A stretch of DNA of 64,000 nt from CAYZJV01 sp964473245 (GTDB lineage: Bacteria > Spirochaetota > Spirochaetia > Sphaerochaetales > Sphaerochaetaceae): contig CAYYOL010000005.1 in assembly GCA_964473245.1 (NCBI GenBank), positions 9,080 to 73,079 on the forward strand. Direction: 5' to 3'. A program made the translations under genes and the position numbers. Shown here in pieces: positions 25,716-35,251 of the stretch. The notes under the pieces were generated by a model. That model worked only from the letters and a program-made list of their open reading frames with translations, was not told where the DNA came from and made no database searches. Each line of letters starts with the position of its first letter. Position 1 is the stretch's first letter.

Positions 25716-26558
25716 CTATTCATCCACTCCAACACGATAGATGATATAATCGGTGAGTGCCAATTTTGCTCCAACTTCCTTGGAAAGGGCTGCAAGCACC
25801 TTTTCGACGGACTGGGAATCATCCTTGACGAATGGCTGCTGAAGAAAGCAAATCTCGCTGAAGTGCTTGTTCAACTTGCCCTGTACAATTCCAGGAACCA
25901 CTTTCTCGGGCTTTCCGAGTGCAAGAGTCTGAGCTGTGAAGATCTCGGTCTGTTCCTTCACGTACGCTTTATCCACAGCTGAGCTAGTGAGATAGCGAGG
26001 TGTGAATGCAGCAGCGTGGAGAGCGCAATCGAATGCGAACTCCTTCACATTGTCGAGCGAAAGCACTTCACTCTTATCTGCTTCAAGTTTCACCATGACT
26101 CCGAGGTTGCCTTCTCCATGGACATATTCTGCAACCAACTGGTTCTCATTAAGATTCCAGACAACAAAACGCTTGAGCGACATGTTCTCCTTGATCTTAG
26201 TGATCAGATCCTGCACTTTTGCCTCGAGTTCGGGAACAATTTCGGTATATCCGTTAGCAATAACATCTTCGCACAACTCGCTACCGAGTGCAACGAAGTC
26301 CTTATTTCGAGCAACAAAGTCGGTCTCACACACCATCTCAAGAATAACAGCCTTGCCCTGTTTCACAAGGGTGAAAACACTACCATTGTTGGTAGCTCGA
26401 CCGGCACGCTTTGCAACAGCTGCGAGACCCATCTCTTTGAGAATCTTCTCCGCCTGAGCAAAATCACCTTCGGCTTTCACTAAAGCCTTTTTACAATCCA
26501 TCATGCCCGCGCCTGTAGCGTCGCGCAATTTTTTTACTAAATCAGCAGTAATTGCCAC
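25716..26558 (-). CDS. tsf: Elongation factor Ts
   Basis: Nucleotide exchange factor for EF-Tu; 280 residues. The N-terminal domain AITADLVKKLRDATGAGMMDCKKAL and the core motif MVCETDFVARNKDFVAL are clear, as is LHAAAFTPRYL. The start is a GTG behind AAGGAG. It follows rpsB by 23 bp, the classical rpsB-tsf pair. Confidence 0.96.
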   Translation of the reverse strand: MAITADLVKKLRDATGAGMMDCKKALVKAEGDFAQAEKILKEMGLAAVAKRAGRATNNGSVFTLVKQGKAVILEMVCETDFVARNKDFVALGSELCEDVIANGYTEIVPELEAKVQDLITKIKENMSLKRFVVWNLNENQLVAEYVHGEGNLGVMVKLEADKSEVLSLDNVKEFAFDCALHAAAFTPRYLTSSAVDKAYVKEQTEIFTAQTLALGKPEKVVPGIVQGKLNKHFSEICFLQQPFVKDDSQSVEKVLAALSKEVGAKLALTDYIIYRVGVDE

Positions 26559-26581
26559 AATAAACTCCTTATCAGATAATT

Positions 26582-27520
26582 CTAGTCTTCGTAGAGAACT
26601 TCTTCATCCACCTCAATGCCACCCTCGGTGACCTTGACAGCTTTGACTTTCGAGACCTCTTCTTCTGGCTCCTTCTTGTCTTCTTCGGAGACTTCGAACT
26701 GAGTGAAATCGGTATCTTCATCGTCGGTGGCGAACACTACTTCTTCTTCTTCGTCACTTTCGACTTTCTCTTCACTCTCTTCCACGCTCTTTTTATCGGA
26801 TTCGAGTTCGGGGAGAGTCTCGATGATCTCTATGCCGACTTCTTTATCGGCATCGACCACAGCGTTTGCTATGATCTCGACAAAGAGAGAGATAGCTCTA
26901 ATGGCATCATCGTTTCCAGGGATTGGAAAATCGATGTGGGTGGGATCACAGTTCGTATCAACAACAGCGATAACGGGTATTCCCAATCGCTTTGCTTCGG
27001 CAACTGCAATAGCCTCTTTTTTGGTATCTATGATGAAAATCGCTCCGGGGAGCTCTTTCATTTCCTTAATTCCACCAAGGTTCTTCTCTAACTTTGCCTT
27101 CTCTTTAAGGTGCAAAGCGATCTCCTTCTTGGTGTAGCTTTCGAATGTGCCATCAACCTCTTCCTTCTCGAGTTTCTTAAGGCGATTGATGGATTTCTTG
27201 ATGGTAGTGAAGTTGGTGAGCATACCACCGAGCCAACGGTTGTTGATGTACGGCATACCACATCTTTTTGCTTCACTTTCGATTGTCTGCTGAGCCTGTT
27301 TCTTGGTTCCAACGAACAAGATTGTCTTTCCCTGTTTGACTTGGGTTCTCACAGCTTCATAAGCTTCGACAATACAAGCGCTCGTCTTCTGCAGATCGAT
27401 GATATGAATCCCATTCCTCTCGGAGAAGATGAAGCGAGCCATCTTAGGATTCCAACGTTTGGTCTGGTGACCAAAATGCACGCCTGATTCAAGCAGGCTT
27501 TTCATAGTAACTACGGACAC
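26582..27520 (-). CDS. rpsB: Ribosomal protein uS2 with long acidic tail
   Basis: Small-subunit protein of 312 residues. The conserved part runs from MKSLLESGVHFGHQTKRWNPKM through FVGTKKQAQQTIESEAKRCG and WLGGMLTNF to ITNCDPTHIDFPIPGNDD-like PVIAVVDTNCDPTHIDF. After about residue 240 comes a 70-residue acidic tail (DEEEEVVFATDDEDTDF and similar) not found in most bacteria. The start is a GTG close behind AGGAGG, which gives MSVVTMKSLL and aligns with the E. coli N-terminus (MATVSMRDML); the internal ATG five codons later would be too short. Confidence 0.95.
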   Translation of the reverse strand: MSVVTMKSLLESGVHFGHQTKRWNPKMARFIFSERNGIHIIDLQKTSACIVEAYEAVRTQVKQGKTILFVGTKKQAQQTIESEAKRCGMPYINNRWLGGMLTNFTTIKKSINRLKKLEKEEVDGTFESYTKKEIALHLKEKAKLEKNLGGIKEMKELPGAIFIIDTKKEAIAVAEAKRLGIPVIAVVDTNCDPTHIDFPIPGNDDAIRAISLFVEIIANAVVDADKEVGIEIIETLPELESDKKSVEESEEKVESDEEEEVVFATDDEDTDFTQFEVSEEDKKEPEEEVSKVKAVKVTEGGIEVDEEVLYED

Positions 27521-27610
27521 AATTCCTCCTGTGACGGCGAGCAGGTGCATACAGCGTTCTGCTTCCGTCCCCTTCGCTATTTCTCACCTAACGGTGGATA
27601 TTCCGGGCAA

Positions 27611-28225
27611 TCAAAGACTGACCGGTGAAGATAATATGGCAGAAATCGCCTGTATTGGCAAGCCCACCACCGTAGAATAATCACCAGAAATGTTCTTGAT
27701 GAACACTTTGGCATCACCTTGTATGCGATACGACCCTGCAGCACCGACCCAATCGCCACCAGCGAGGTATGAGGCTATATCAGATTCAGCTATCCTGTGG
27801 AAGGTGATGAATGTCTCATCGGCTCCGCTGATCATGGCAGGTGGACCATGGTGATCACCAGGTCTGTAGAGAGCGAAACCGGAGAGAACCGAGTGGGTCC
27901 TCCCGTTTAAGAGCTGTATCTGCATCTCAGCATCACGCTCAGTCGTTGGTTTTCCTAAAAGTTTTCCTTCACAACTCACAATAGTGTCTGCTGTGAGTAC
28001 AGGAAGCTCGGGGTGGGGATGCATGGTAAGATATGCCGACATTTTTCTCTCTGCCAACTCCTGTACGACAAGAAGCGGAGAACTCCCTGTATGAAATTCG
28101 TCGCTGTACGTGGGTTTCACGTGTACAATGCATCCAAGCGATTCGAGCAATGACCTCCGAGCTGGAGATTGCGATGCTAGAACAAGTTCCGGCAAGTTCG
28201 AGACGAAAATCTCACGATAATCCAT
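27611..28225 (-). CDS. maf: Maf-family nucleotide pyrophosphatase
   Basis: A 204-residue Maf/HAM1-like enzyme that hydrolyses non-canonical or UTP/dTTP nucleotides and has been linked to septum control in some bacteria. It shows LVLASQSPARRSLLESLG near the N-terminus, the VLTADTIV motif with the catalytic Asp, LGKPTTERDAE, LNGRTHSVLSGFAL, and a C-terminal GSYRIQGDAKVFIKNISGDYSTVVGLP. Its start overlaps the end of the upstream ABC-F gene by 14 bp, so translation is probably coupled. Confidence 0.93.
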   Translation of the reverse strand: MDYREIFVSNLPELVLASQSPARRSLLESLGCIVHVKPTYSDEFHTGSSPLLVVQELAERKMSAYLTMHPHPELPVLTADTIVSCEGKLLGKPTTERDAEMQIQLLNGRTHSVLSGFALYRPGDHHGPPAMISGADETFITFHRIAESDIASYLAGGDWVGAAGSYRIQGDAKVFIKNISGDYSTVVGLPIQAISAILSSPVSL

Positions 28226-30173
28226 AGGCTTCCTCGATCGAAGCTATTTCGTCGTGCAAGAGAAACCATCTCTCTTCCATTGCTGCATGCTCCTGTTCCA
28301 GTAACTCCTTTCTAGCAATCAGTTGAGTTATCGCTTCGCTGTCTGCATAGTTCTCCTCAAGCGCCATCGCTTCAACAACCGACGTCAATAGAAGCTCTTG
28401 CGCTTCGATCTCCTCAAGCAGTCGTTCAGAATCCTTAACGAGGTTTCTCAAACGATTCTTTGCACGGTTCATCTCTTTCCAGGCGATGGCAGACTCCTCT
28501 CGAGCCTCCGTCTTCTGAGGACTCGACTGCAGTCGTTGCTCATCGACTCTCTGCTCAATAGCCTCCTTCTGTTCGAGTTTCCATGAGAAGTATTCGTAGT
28601 CACCTTCGAACAACTCTGGCTCGTCTTCGCTCAGATAGAGAATTCTATTTGCTATGTGCTTTATGAAATGGGTATCGTGAGAGACGAAAATGACCGTCCC
28701 CTGATACTGTCTCAACGCTTCGAGCAGCACTTGTTTCGCATTGATGTCCAAGTGGTTCGTCGGTTCGTCGAGAATCAGTACATTGGCAGGGTGGAGCAGA
28801 ATCTTCAGCAGTGCGAGTCTACTTCGTTCCCCTCCGCTGAGAACCGATACCTTTTTGTCGATATCATCATCACTGAACAGGAAATTCCCGAGCAAGCTAC
28901 GAAGGCGCGGAATGTCGCCTGTATCGGCTATGCTCTCAATCTCCTCTAGGATCGAAAGATGAGCAGAGAGGGTACGATCGTTGTCCTGCGCAAAATAGCC
29001 GATTTTCACACCGGCTCCAGGTGTGACCGTTCCTGAGTATTGTTGATCGATCTGTGCAATGATTCTCAGGAGTGTGGTCTTTCCTGCACCATTTCTCCCG
29101 GTGACAGCAAGCCGGTCCCCTTTATTGACCACCAGAGAGAAGTCTTCGATGACCGTCAGGTTCCCATACCGTTTCGTGAGATTCTCAATGGTGACAACGT
29201 CGTTTCCACTGTGAGGAGGGTCGGGAAAACGGAAGGAGAGTCGTTTGAGGTGTTGAGGGATCTGGATGATCTCAACTTTGTCCAACATTTTCTCTCTACT
29301 TTGTACCTGCTTTGCCTTGGTCGCTTTGTATCTGAACCGTTCAATAAAACGTTCAGTCCTTTCGATCTCCTTTTGCTGGTTCTTGAAGGCCTTCTCGAGT
29401 TGTTCCAGTTCTCTGTTTCTCTGTTCGACGTACGATGTATAGTTGCCGCTGTATCGGGTAAGAGAGCCGATGAATAATTCGTATACCTCAGAGACGGTGG
29501 CATCGAGAAAGTCCTGATCATGTGATACGATAATGACAACTCCTCGAAACTGGTTCAGGTAGTTTCTCAACCAGATACGTGCCTCGATATCGAGATAGTT
29601 CGTCGGTTCGTCGAGAAGCATCACTTCAGGATCTTCGATCAGAACCTTTGCTAGGGCGATTCGCATCTGCCATCCCCCACTGAACTCTTCGCATTGTCGA
29701 GAAAAGTCGGCTTGGGAGAATCCGAGCCCTTTCAGAACCTGCTCGATCGTCCCTTCTCGCTGGTAATAACTACTGGAATTCAATGTTTCTTGAATCTCAT
29801 GCAACTTCAAGAGCAGGGCAGTGTGACGATCCTCCTCCGAAATATCGGATAGCCGGAGTTCGAGTTCTCGTTTTTGTTCAAGCAGAGCATGAAACCGTGC
29901 ATACCCCTTTTCTGCCTCGGCAGATAGTGAAGTCCCCCGATGCACGATGTCACTTTGAGGAAGGTAGGATATTCTCATGCCGCGAGATACGGTAACCGTT
30001 CCAGAATCGGGTGAGATGAACCCACTAACAATCTTGAGCAGAGTTGACTTTCCTGAACCATTCCCACCGGTAAGCGCCGCACGGGTGCCAGAGGAGAGCG
30101 TGAACGAGACATCATTGAGTAGATCCCGATCTCCGTAGGCTAGGTTGATGTTCTGTACTTGCAGTGTCCCCAT
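28212..30173 (-). CDS. ABC-F family ATPase
   Basis: A 653-residue soluble protein with two ABC domains and no membrane segments, as in ribosome-associated ABC-F proteins (EttA, Uup, YdiF, antibiotic-protection types). The first has Walker A GGNGSGKSTLL, signature FSGGWQMRIALAK and LLDEPTNYLDIEA; the second has GRNGAGKTTLL, LSGGERSRLALLK and LDEPTNHLDI. Between them is the P-site-type linker with RFRYKATKAKQVQSRE, and a C-terminal coiled coil follows. The precise subfamily is not assigned. I chose the ATG (MGTLQVQNIN) behind AAGGGG; the long upstream frame to 30476 overlaps the divergent aroDE promoter. Confidence 0.9.
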   Translation of the reverse strand: MGTLQVQNINLAYGDRDLLNDVSFTLSSGTRAALTGGNGSGKSTLLKIVSGFISPDSGTVTVSRGMRISYLPQSDIVHRGTSLSAEAEKGYARFHALLEQKRELELRLSDISEEDRHTALLLKLHEIQETLNSSSYYQREGTIEQVLKGLGFSQADFSRQCEEFSGGWQMRIALAKVLIEDPEVMLLDEPTNYLDIEARIWLRNYLNQFRGVVIIVSHDQDFLDATVSEVYELFIGSLTRYSGNYTSYVEQRNRELEQLEKAFKNQQKEIERTERFIERFRYKATKAKQVQSREKMLDKVEIIQIPQHLKRLSFRFPDPPHSGNDVVTIENLTKRYGNLTVIEDFSLVVNKGDRLAVTGRNGAGKTTLLRIIAQIDQQYSGTVTPGAGVKIGYFAQDNDRTLSAHLSILEEIESIADTGDIPRLRSLLGNFLFSDDDIDKKVSVLSGGERSRLALLKILLHPANVLILDEPTNHLDINAKQVLLEALRQYQGTVIFVSHDTHFIKHIANRILYLSEDEPELFEGDYEYFSWKLEQKEAIEQRVDEQRLQSSPQKTEAREESAIAWKEMNRAKNRLRNLVKDSERLLEEIEAQELLLTSVVEAMALEENYADSEAITQLIARKELLEQEHAAMEERWFLLHDEIASIEEAYGLS

Positions 30174-30195
30174 GAGTTCCCCTTGCCGGTAGGTG

Positions 30196-30224
30196 TTGCA
30201 GATTCGAATAGATACGAGTATGAT
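30196..30224 (+). promoter_or_regulatory. aroDE promoter
   Basis: TTGCAG (30196-30201), 17 bp, then TATGAT (30219-30224), about 80 bp before the aroDE ATG. Confidence 0.55.
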
Positions 30225-30306
30225 AAAAGTATCATAACGGCGCATCGGGATGCAAGGAGTCCTTCTTGGCGTCATGTATTGGAATGTGAAGGTTGGAGGG
30301 TCTCCG

Positions 30307-31595
30307 ATGATATGTCTGGTTCTAACAGGTGGTACAATCGAAGCGAGTGTATCCCAATATGAGCGTAACAAAGAGTATGTAGACATAGTCGAGTTGCGTG
30401 TCGACCTGTTGCACGAGTCCTCCCGATCCCGTGTAGCTACATTTCCCTCACTCGTTGATGTCCCCGTGATTCTCACTATACGCCGTCAGTCCGATGGCGG
30501 TATGTACATAGGCTCTGAACGGTCTCGTCTGGCGCTGCTCGAATCCTGTCTCGATGGTAAGTTCGATTATGTGGACATTGAAGATGATGTGAAGCGAAGC
30601 ATGGCAGAGCAGAAAGCAAGAGAGGCCGGCGTACGGATCATCAGATCCAAGCACGATTTTTCCGGAATGCCGAACGATATCTACCACCGAATCGCAAAAA
30701 TATCAGCTAAGGGAGATATCCCTAAGCTTGCGGTGACTCCTCAATCGATTCTCGATCTCATCACCTTGTTTAGAGTACGAACCGAGTTGAAGGATGTCGA
30801 AGATAAAATCGTGCTCGGCATGGGCGATTTCGGACTGCCATCTCGCATCCTCTACAAAAGAATGGGATCTCTATGGACGTATTGTGCTGAGACCCCCGTT
30901 GCTCCGGGGCAGATCTCTGTGCAGCAGATGAAAGAGTTGTACCAGGCAGACAAGGTCGATGATCGTACCCATATCTATGGAGTGATCGGGAATCCGGTCA
31001 ATCACTCGTTCAGCCCGAGAATACAGAATCCGGGCTTTCGAGGGATCAATTTCAATGCGATTTACCTCCCCTTTCTTGTAGACTCTGTTCGATCCTTCTT
31101 CATTCTTGCCGAAATGCTCAAGATTTCGGGTTTCTCGGTCACCGTCCCTCATAAGCAGCAGGTTCTGCCGTATCTGGGAAAGATTACCAGAGAGGTGAAA
31201 CAGATCGGAAGCTGTAATACTGTGGTACGAGCCAAGAATCTCTGGTCAGGAACCAATACCGACTACTATGGTTTTGTAGAACCTCTGATACCGGACATCG
31301 ACAGCAAAGAGATCCAAAGTGCCCTTGTGATCGGGGCAGGTGGAGCGGCTCGTTCTGTTGTCTGGGCACTGAGAAATCATGGATGCAAGGTGACCATCAT
31401 CAATCGCAATCTTGAGCGAGCAAAGAACCTAGCACAGGAGACAATGACGGCATACGACACACTCGAACACGCAAAACTCTACGAACATGTCGATCTTGTA
31501 GTTCAGACTACGAGTGTTGGAATGGTTCCTGCGATCGAAGAGGATCCGATTCCCGATTATACCTTCAACAAGAATCAGATCGTATACGAACTCGT
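30307..31595 (+). CDS. aroDE: Bifunctional 3-dehydroquinate dehydratase / shikimate dehydrogenase, 3' end lost in gap
   Basis: A fused enzyme catalysing two consecutive shikimate-pathway steps. Residues 1 to about 215 are a type I dehydroquinase: ELRVDLL, the His of RSKHDFSG, and the Schiff-base Lys in PKLAVTP. From about residue 223 is shikimate dehydrogenase: YGVIGNPVNHSFSP, VTVPHKQ with the catalytic Lys, SCNTVVR, NTDYYGF and the nucleotide loop GAGGAARSVVWAL. About 429 residues are visible before the gap; roughly 60-80 are missing. The start is the ATG behind GGAGGG. The same fusion is known in plants and chlamydiae. aroK and aroC lie 4 kb away on the other strand. Confidence 0.93.
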
Positions 31596-31695
31596 NNNNN
31601 NNNNNNNNNNNNNNNNNNNNNNNNNNNNNNNNNNNNNNNNNNNNNNNNNNNNNNNNNNNNNNNNNNNNNNNNNNNNNNNNNNNNNNNNNNNNNNN
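31596..31695. other. Assembly gap (100 N)
   Basis: Exactly 100 N between convergent aroDE and the helicase-partner gene; both 3' ends are missing, so the real gap is probably longer. Confidence 0.95.
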
Positions 31696-33584
31696 GCTTC
31701 TGCAAGTATGATCGAACTCTCACCTTCTTCGTCTACTACATGTAACTCGAGCAAATCAACCGGGGATTGCACTGCGCTTCTACAGAGATTGATCTTTCCT
31801 TGATGATCGAATCCACTTGCCTGTAATGTCTGGCTTGGACCCTGGATGGCGGTAACCTGAGAAGGGATCAGAATGAGCTTCCGTTCTAACCTGGAGAGCA
31901 TCTCCTCCCGTTCCAAGTTACTTCTTGCCTTGGTCTGTATCTCCTTCTTGAGTACGTTCTCGAGAGATTCAATCGATGCTCGTTCCTTGCGCTCGTCGGA
32001 AGAGAGTTGGAGAATCGATTCGTGAAAGGCTCGGAGAGTAGACAACTCATCGCCGGAACCACTCACTACATCTTTTTCCACCAAGTATCGAGGTCTGATA
32101 TGTTCTCCGATACTGCTGGGTAGTATCCCATTTCCTGCCGAAGCCAACAGTTCTCGCCATGTCGATTCGGTACTACGGGAGAATAGATAAATTCCCGGAG
32201 ATATAGTGGTGATCACATGTGGCTGTAGTTGTGGGAGGGCTTCGATGATACGCGATTGTCGAACATCTGCCTTTATCACTATGCCATCATAGATAGTGAT
32301 CGATGTAAACTCCTCTTTCCACTGGGAGATCAGGCTTTTAAGGCTAGGAAACGAGCTGCCGGTGAGCGTTTCAAGGTAGGAGATGATTTCTGGAACTGTT
32401 AGGCCGATATCGAAAGCACGAAGAATCGTCGATTTATCGATCTCATAGCTTGAGACGACATCTATTTTCTTCACTTTTGCTAGAAAGAAGAGAAAGTCCT
32501 GGCCAGCAACAGGCTCTAGATCTCCGCCGAAGGAGATAGTAAGATCGGAGTCGATTGTCGGTTTGAATCGTCTCTTCTGGCTCTCGTCAACTCTCTGATC
32601 GTCATGGTCACAAGCACTGAGTCCGCTCGAATAGAGTAGGGTAAGAACTTCATCATCGGCAGGAACAGGGATCTGATTTCTATATGCAACAATTTTCAGC
32701 GCAGTAAGGAGTTCAGCCTCATTCGTGATAGGGATCGAGTCTAGCAGCACAAAGAGAGCCGAAAAGAATGCCTGCAGTAGTGGCCGGGTAACCCGGTGCG
32801 GAGCATGACTGAATCCGAATCGAGTCAACCAGGAATCTACACAGAGAATGAGTTGAATGACATCTGGTTCCAATGAGAGGAACTTCTGTACTGCCTTCCG
32901 TTGAATCTTCGAGGAACGTCCACGTTCTTCGACCACATGTTCTAGGTAGAGCATCCGGTTGTAGTTGATGATTCGTTGCCTAGGGTATCTCTCCGAAGCA
33001 CCGAATATCGATTCGAGGTACCGTGACTCAAGTAGTTTTTCACTTCGCTCCTGGTTACCCAGGTTCTCGTGCATGTGGAGACTCAGAAGGGCTCGAACGA
33101 TGTTCTTGTCTCCCCCGCTGAAACGAAATCTGCTATCCGAATCGCCTTGGAATATCGCATTGAGAGCGAGCGATTCATCAATCAACCGTCTTTCGAGCAG
33201 CGGATTGATCATGATTTCCGACCTTCCCGCCGAGCTGACAGCACGAGGTACCACGAGCAGTCGTTCTTCCAGATTCACCAGAAGTTGTAATACCGTAGAG
33301 AAGGGGAGCAAACCGGTGAACAGATTGCAGATCTCATCCTGCGTAGGGGACCCTATGAGGTGGATCGCAGTGAGGATGCGAACATCCGAATCGGACAGTC
33401 TGGACACGAGTTGATTTTGAAACTCCTTTCCAGTGAAAAGAGCGGTGAGTTGCTTGGTAAGGTGAGGTTTATGGAAGGGTGTAGGAACTTTACCGAGAAA
33501 GTTTCTCACAATATCGAGATAGACCGAATCTGGAATCAGAGCGACAGATTGTTCCCAAGCACCTACAGCCGAATTTTCCTGCAT
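31696..33584 (-). CDS. XPB-helicase partner protein (Helicase_C_3-like), 3' end lost in gap
   Basis: About 630 residues are visible. There are no Walker motifs. The N-terminal half looks like stacked winged-helix segments (DVRILTAIHLIGSPTQDEICNLF and similar), and residues around 390-560 resemble the Helicase_C_3 / XPB-Ssl2-like C-terminal domain (SYEIDKSTILRAFDIGLTVPEII, then the IIEALPQLQPHVITTISPGIYLF region). Genes of this kind occur next to bacterial xpb, for example in mycobacteria. It starts one base inside the xpb stop codon (TGATG), so the two are translationally coupled. The family name is my inference from pattern and context. Confidence 0.7.
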
Positions 33585-35251
33585 CAGTCCCAAACCTCCA
33601 CATGATATGTGTACCCCTGTTCCGTAAGGAATTTCTGTCTATTGGCGGAAAACTCTTCCTCCGAAGAGAATCTCGTGACCAGAGAATAGAAGTGAGAACT
33701 CTGCTTCTTGGGTCTGAGAATCCTCCCTAAACGCTGAGCCTCCTCCTGACGAGAACCGAATGTACCGGAAACCTGAATGGCAACGGATGCATCAGGAAGA
33801 TCGATTGCAAAATTCGCGACCTTCGAAACGACCAGTATCCGTTGCTTACCTTCACGAAATGCCGAATACAACTCTTCTCGTTTTGCGTTTGCAGTGGCTC
33901 CGGTAATCAGGGGAGCTTGCAACTCTTTGGCAAGTATCTTCAGTTGATTCAGATACTGCCCAATGACGAGAATGAAATCTTGTGGGTGATTCTCTATGAG
34001 ATCCTTCACAATCGGAATCTTGTCCGGATTTTCACTTGCAATCCGATATTTCTCTCGCTTATTGGCTATCGCATAGGGAATCTCAAGATCTTGTGGAAGC
34101 GGAACGCGGATCTCGGTGCACTCCGCCTCGGCTATCCACCCTTGGCTCTCCAGTTCGCTCCACGGTACATCGTACCGTTTTGGTCCGACTAGAGAGAATA
34201 CTTCATCCTCTCGGTGATCTTCTCTGATCAGCGTAGCGGTCAGACCGACACGATGAATCGCTTGCAACTCTGCGGTAACCTTGAACACCGGTGCTGGGAG
34301 CATGTGAACTTCGTCGTAAATTATCAGTCCCCAATTTCCCTCACGTAGTATTCTCATATGGGGGAAATCACCAGTCTTGTCTGGCCTCCAGGTGAGTACT
34401 TGATAGGTGCATACCGTAATAGGCTTCACCTCTTTACGAACACCTGAGTATTCACCGATCTGAGTTGGATCGATGGTGAGTTTATCTTCTATTTCGGCAA
34501 TCCACTGATGCACAGCTGCCACATTCGTGGTAAGAATGAGCGTTCGCGTGGATAGCCGAGTCAGGATCTCCATTCCCACAATGGTCTTTCCCGAGCCACA
34601 CGGTAGAACGATGGTTCCATATCCTGTACCAGGTCCTCCATCTCCGAGAACGGCATCTGCGGCATACTTCTGGTAATCACGCAGAACGAAAGGGACATTT
34701 CGTGTGGAGACCGCTCTGAATGTAGTTGGTACCGGCTCCCCCTTTACCAAGGGAATGCGATCGTCGACTGGCAAATTCAGCTTAATGAGCTGTAGTTTCA
34801 ACTCTCCTCTCTGATAGCGTGGAACAAGGAAGCCTCTCGGGTGCGAAATCAGCATGGACGCGATATGTTTTCTTGCCAGGATCTCCTGGGTGAACCGTTC
34901 CTGCTCAATCGTGAGCAACCAGTGTTCATCATCGTCCTCGACTTCATGCAGCTGAATACAGCCGAATCTTCCACCGAGATCTCTGACATGAAACAGTACC
35001 GATTCTGGAATTGTGTATCGAGACCACCTGTGCAATCGTGCGATCACCTCTTCTACACCGACGCCCGCTGCGGCTGCATTCCAGAGGCTTATAGCAGATA
35101 TCACATAGGTGTGAACATGCTCGGGAGATTTAACGAGTTCTGCAAAGGCGATCAAATCGTTTCGTGCCATCTCTGCCGAAGGAGAGTGAACATCCAACAT
35201 CATACTCAGATCGCTTTGTACAATAAGCGGTTTATCGTCCATACTGTTCAT
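33584..35251 (-). CDS. XPB/Rad25-type superfamily 2 DNA helicase
   Basis: A 555-residue 3'-5' helicase of the bacterial XPB group, related to the TFIIH helicase that opens DNA in eukaryotic repair and transcription. An N-terminal damage-recognition-like domain (LIVQSDLSMMLDV) is followed by RecA1 with Walker A LPCGSGKTIVGME, the DEVH box (IIYDEVHML) and GLTATLIREDHRE, then RecA2 with VIGQYLNQLKILAKEL and the final QEEAQRLGRILRPK. The start is uncertain (35251 or 35242); either overlaps the end of aroC, so translation is probably coupled. Its partner gene follows directly. Confidence 0.92.
   Translation of the reverse strand: MNSMDDKPLIVQSDLSMMLDVHSPSAEMARNDLIAFAELVKSPEHVHTYVISAISLWNAAAAGVGVEEVIARLHRWSRYTIPESVLFHVRDLGGRFGCIQLHEVEDDDEHWLLTIEQERFTQEILARKHIASMLISHPRGFLVPRYQRGELKLQLIKLNLPVDDRIPLVKGEPVPTTFRAVSTRNVPFVLRDYQKYAADAVLGDGGPGTGYGTIVLPCGSGKTIVGMEILTRLSTRTLILTTNVAAVHQWIAEIEDKLTIDPTQIGEYSGVRKEVKPITVCTYQVLTWRPDKTGDFPHMRILREGNWGLIIYDEVHMLPAPVFKVTAELQAIHRVGLTATLIREDHREDEVFSLVGPKRYDVPWSELESQGWIAEAECTEIRVPLPQDLEIPYAIANKREKYRIASENPDKIPIVKDLIENHPQDFILVIGQYLNQLKILAKELQAPLITGATANAKREELYSAFREGKQRILVVSKVANFAIDLPDASVAIQVSGTFGSRQEEAQRLGRILRPKKQSSHFYSLVTRFSSEEEFSANRQKFLTEQGYTYHVEVWD

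Noticed and set aside
27521..27610. A structured leader before rpsB that could bind uS2
   Set aside because: The 90-bp spacer shows no convincing stem or resemblance to an rpsB leader motif I can confirm by eye.
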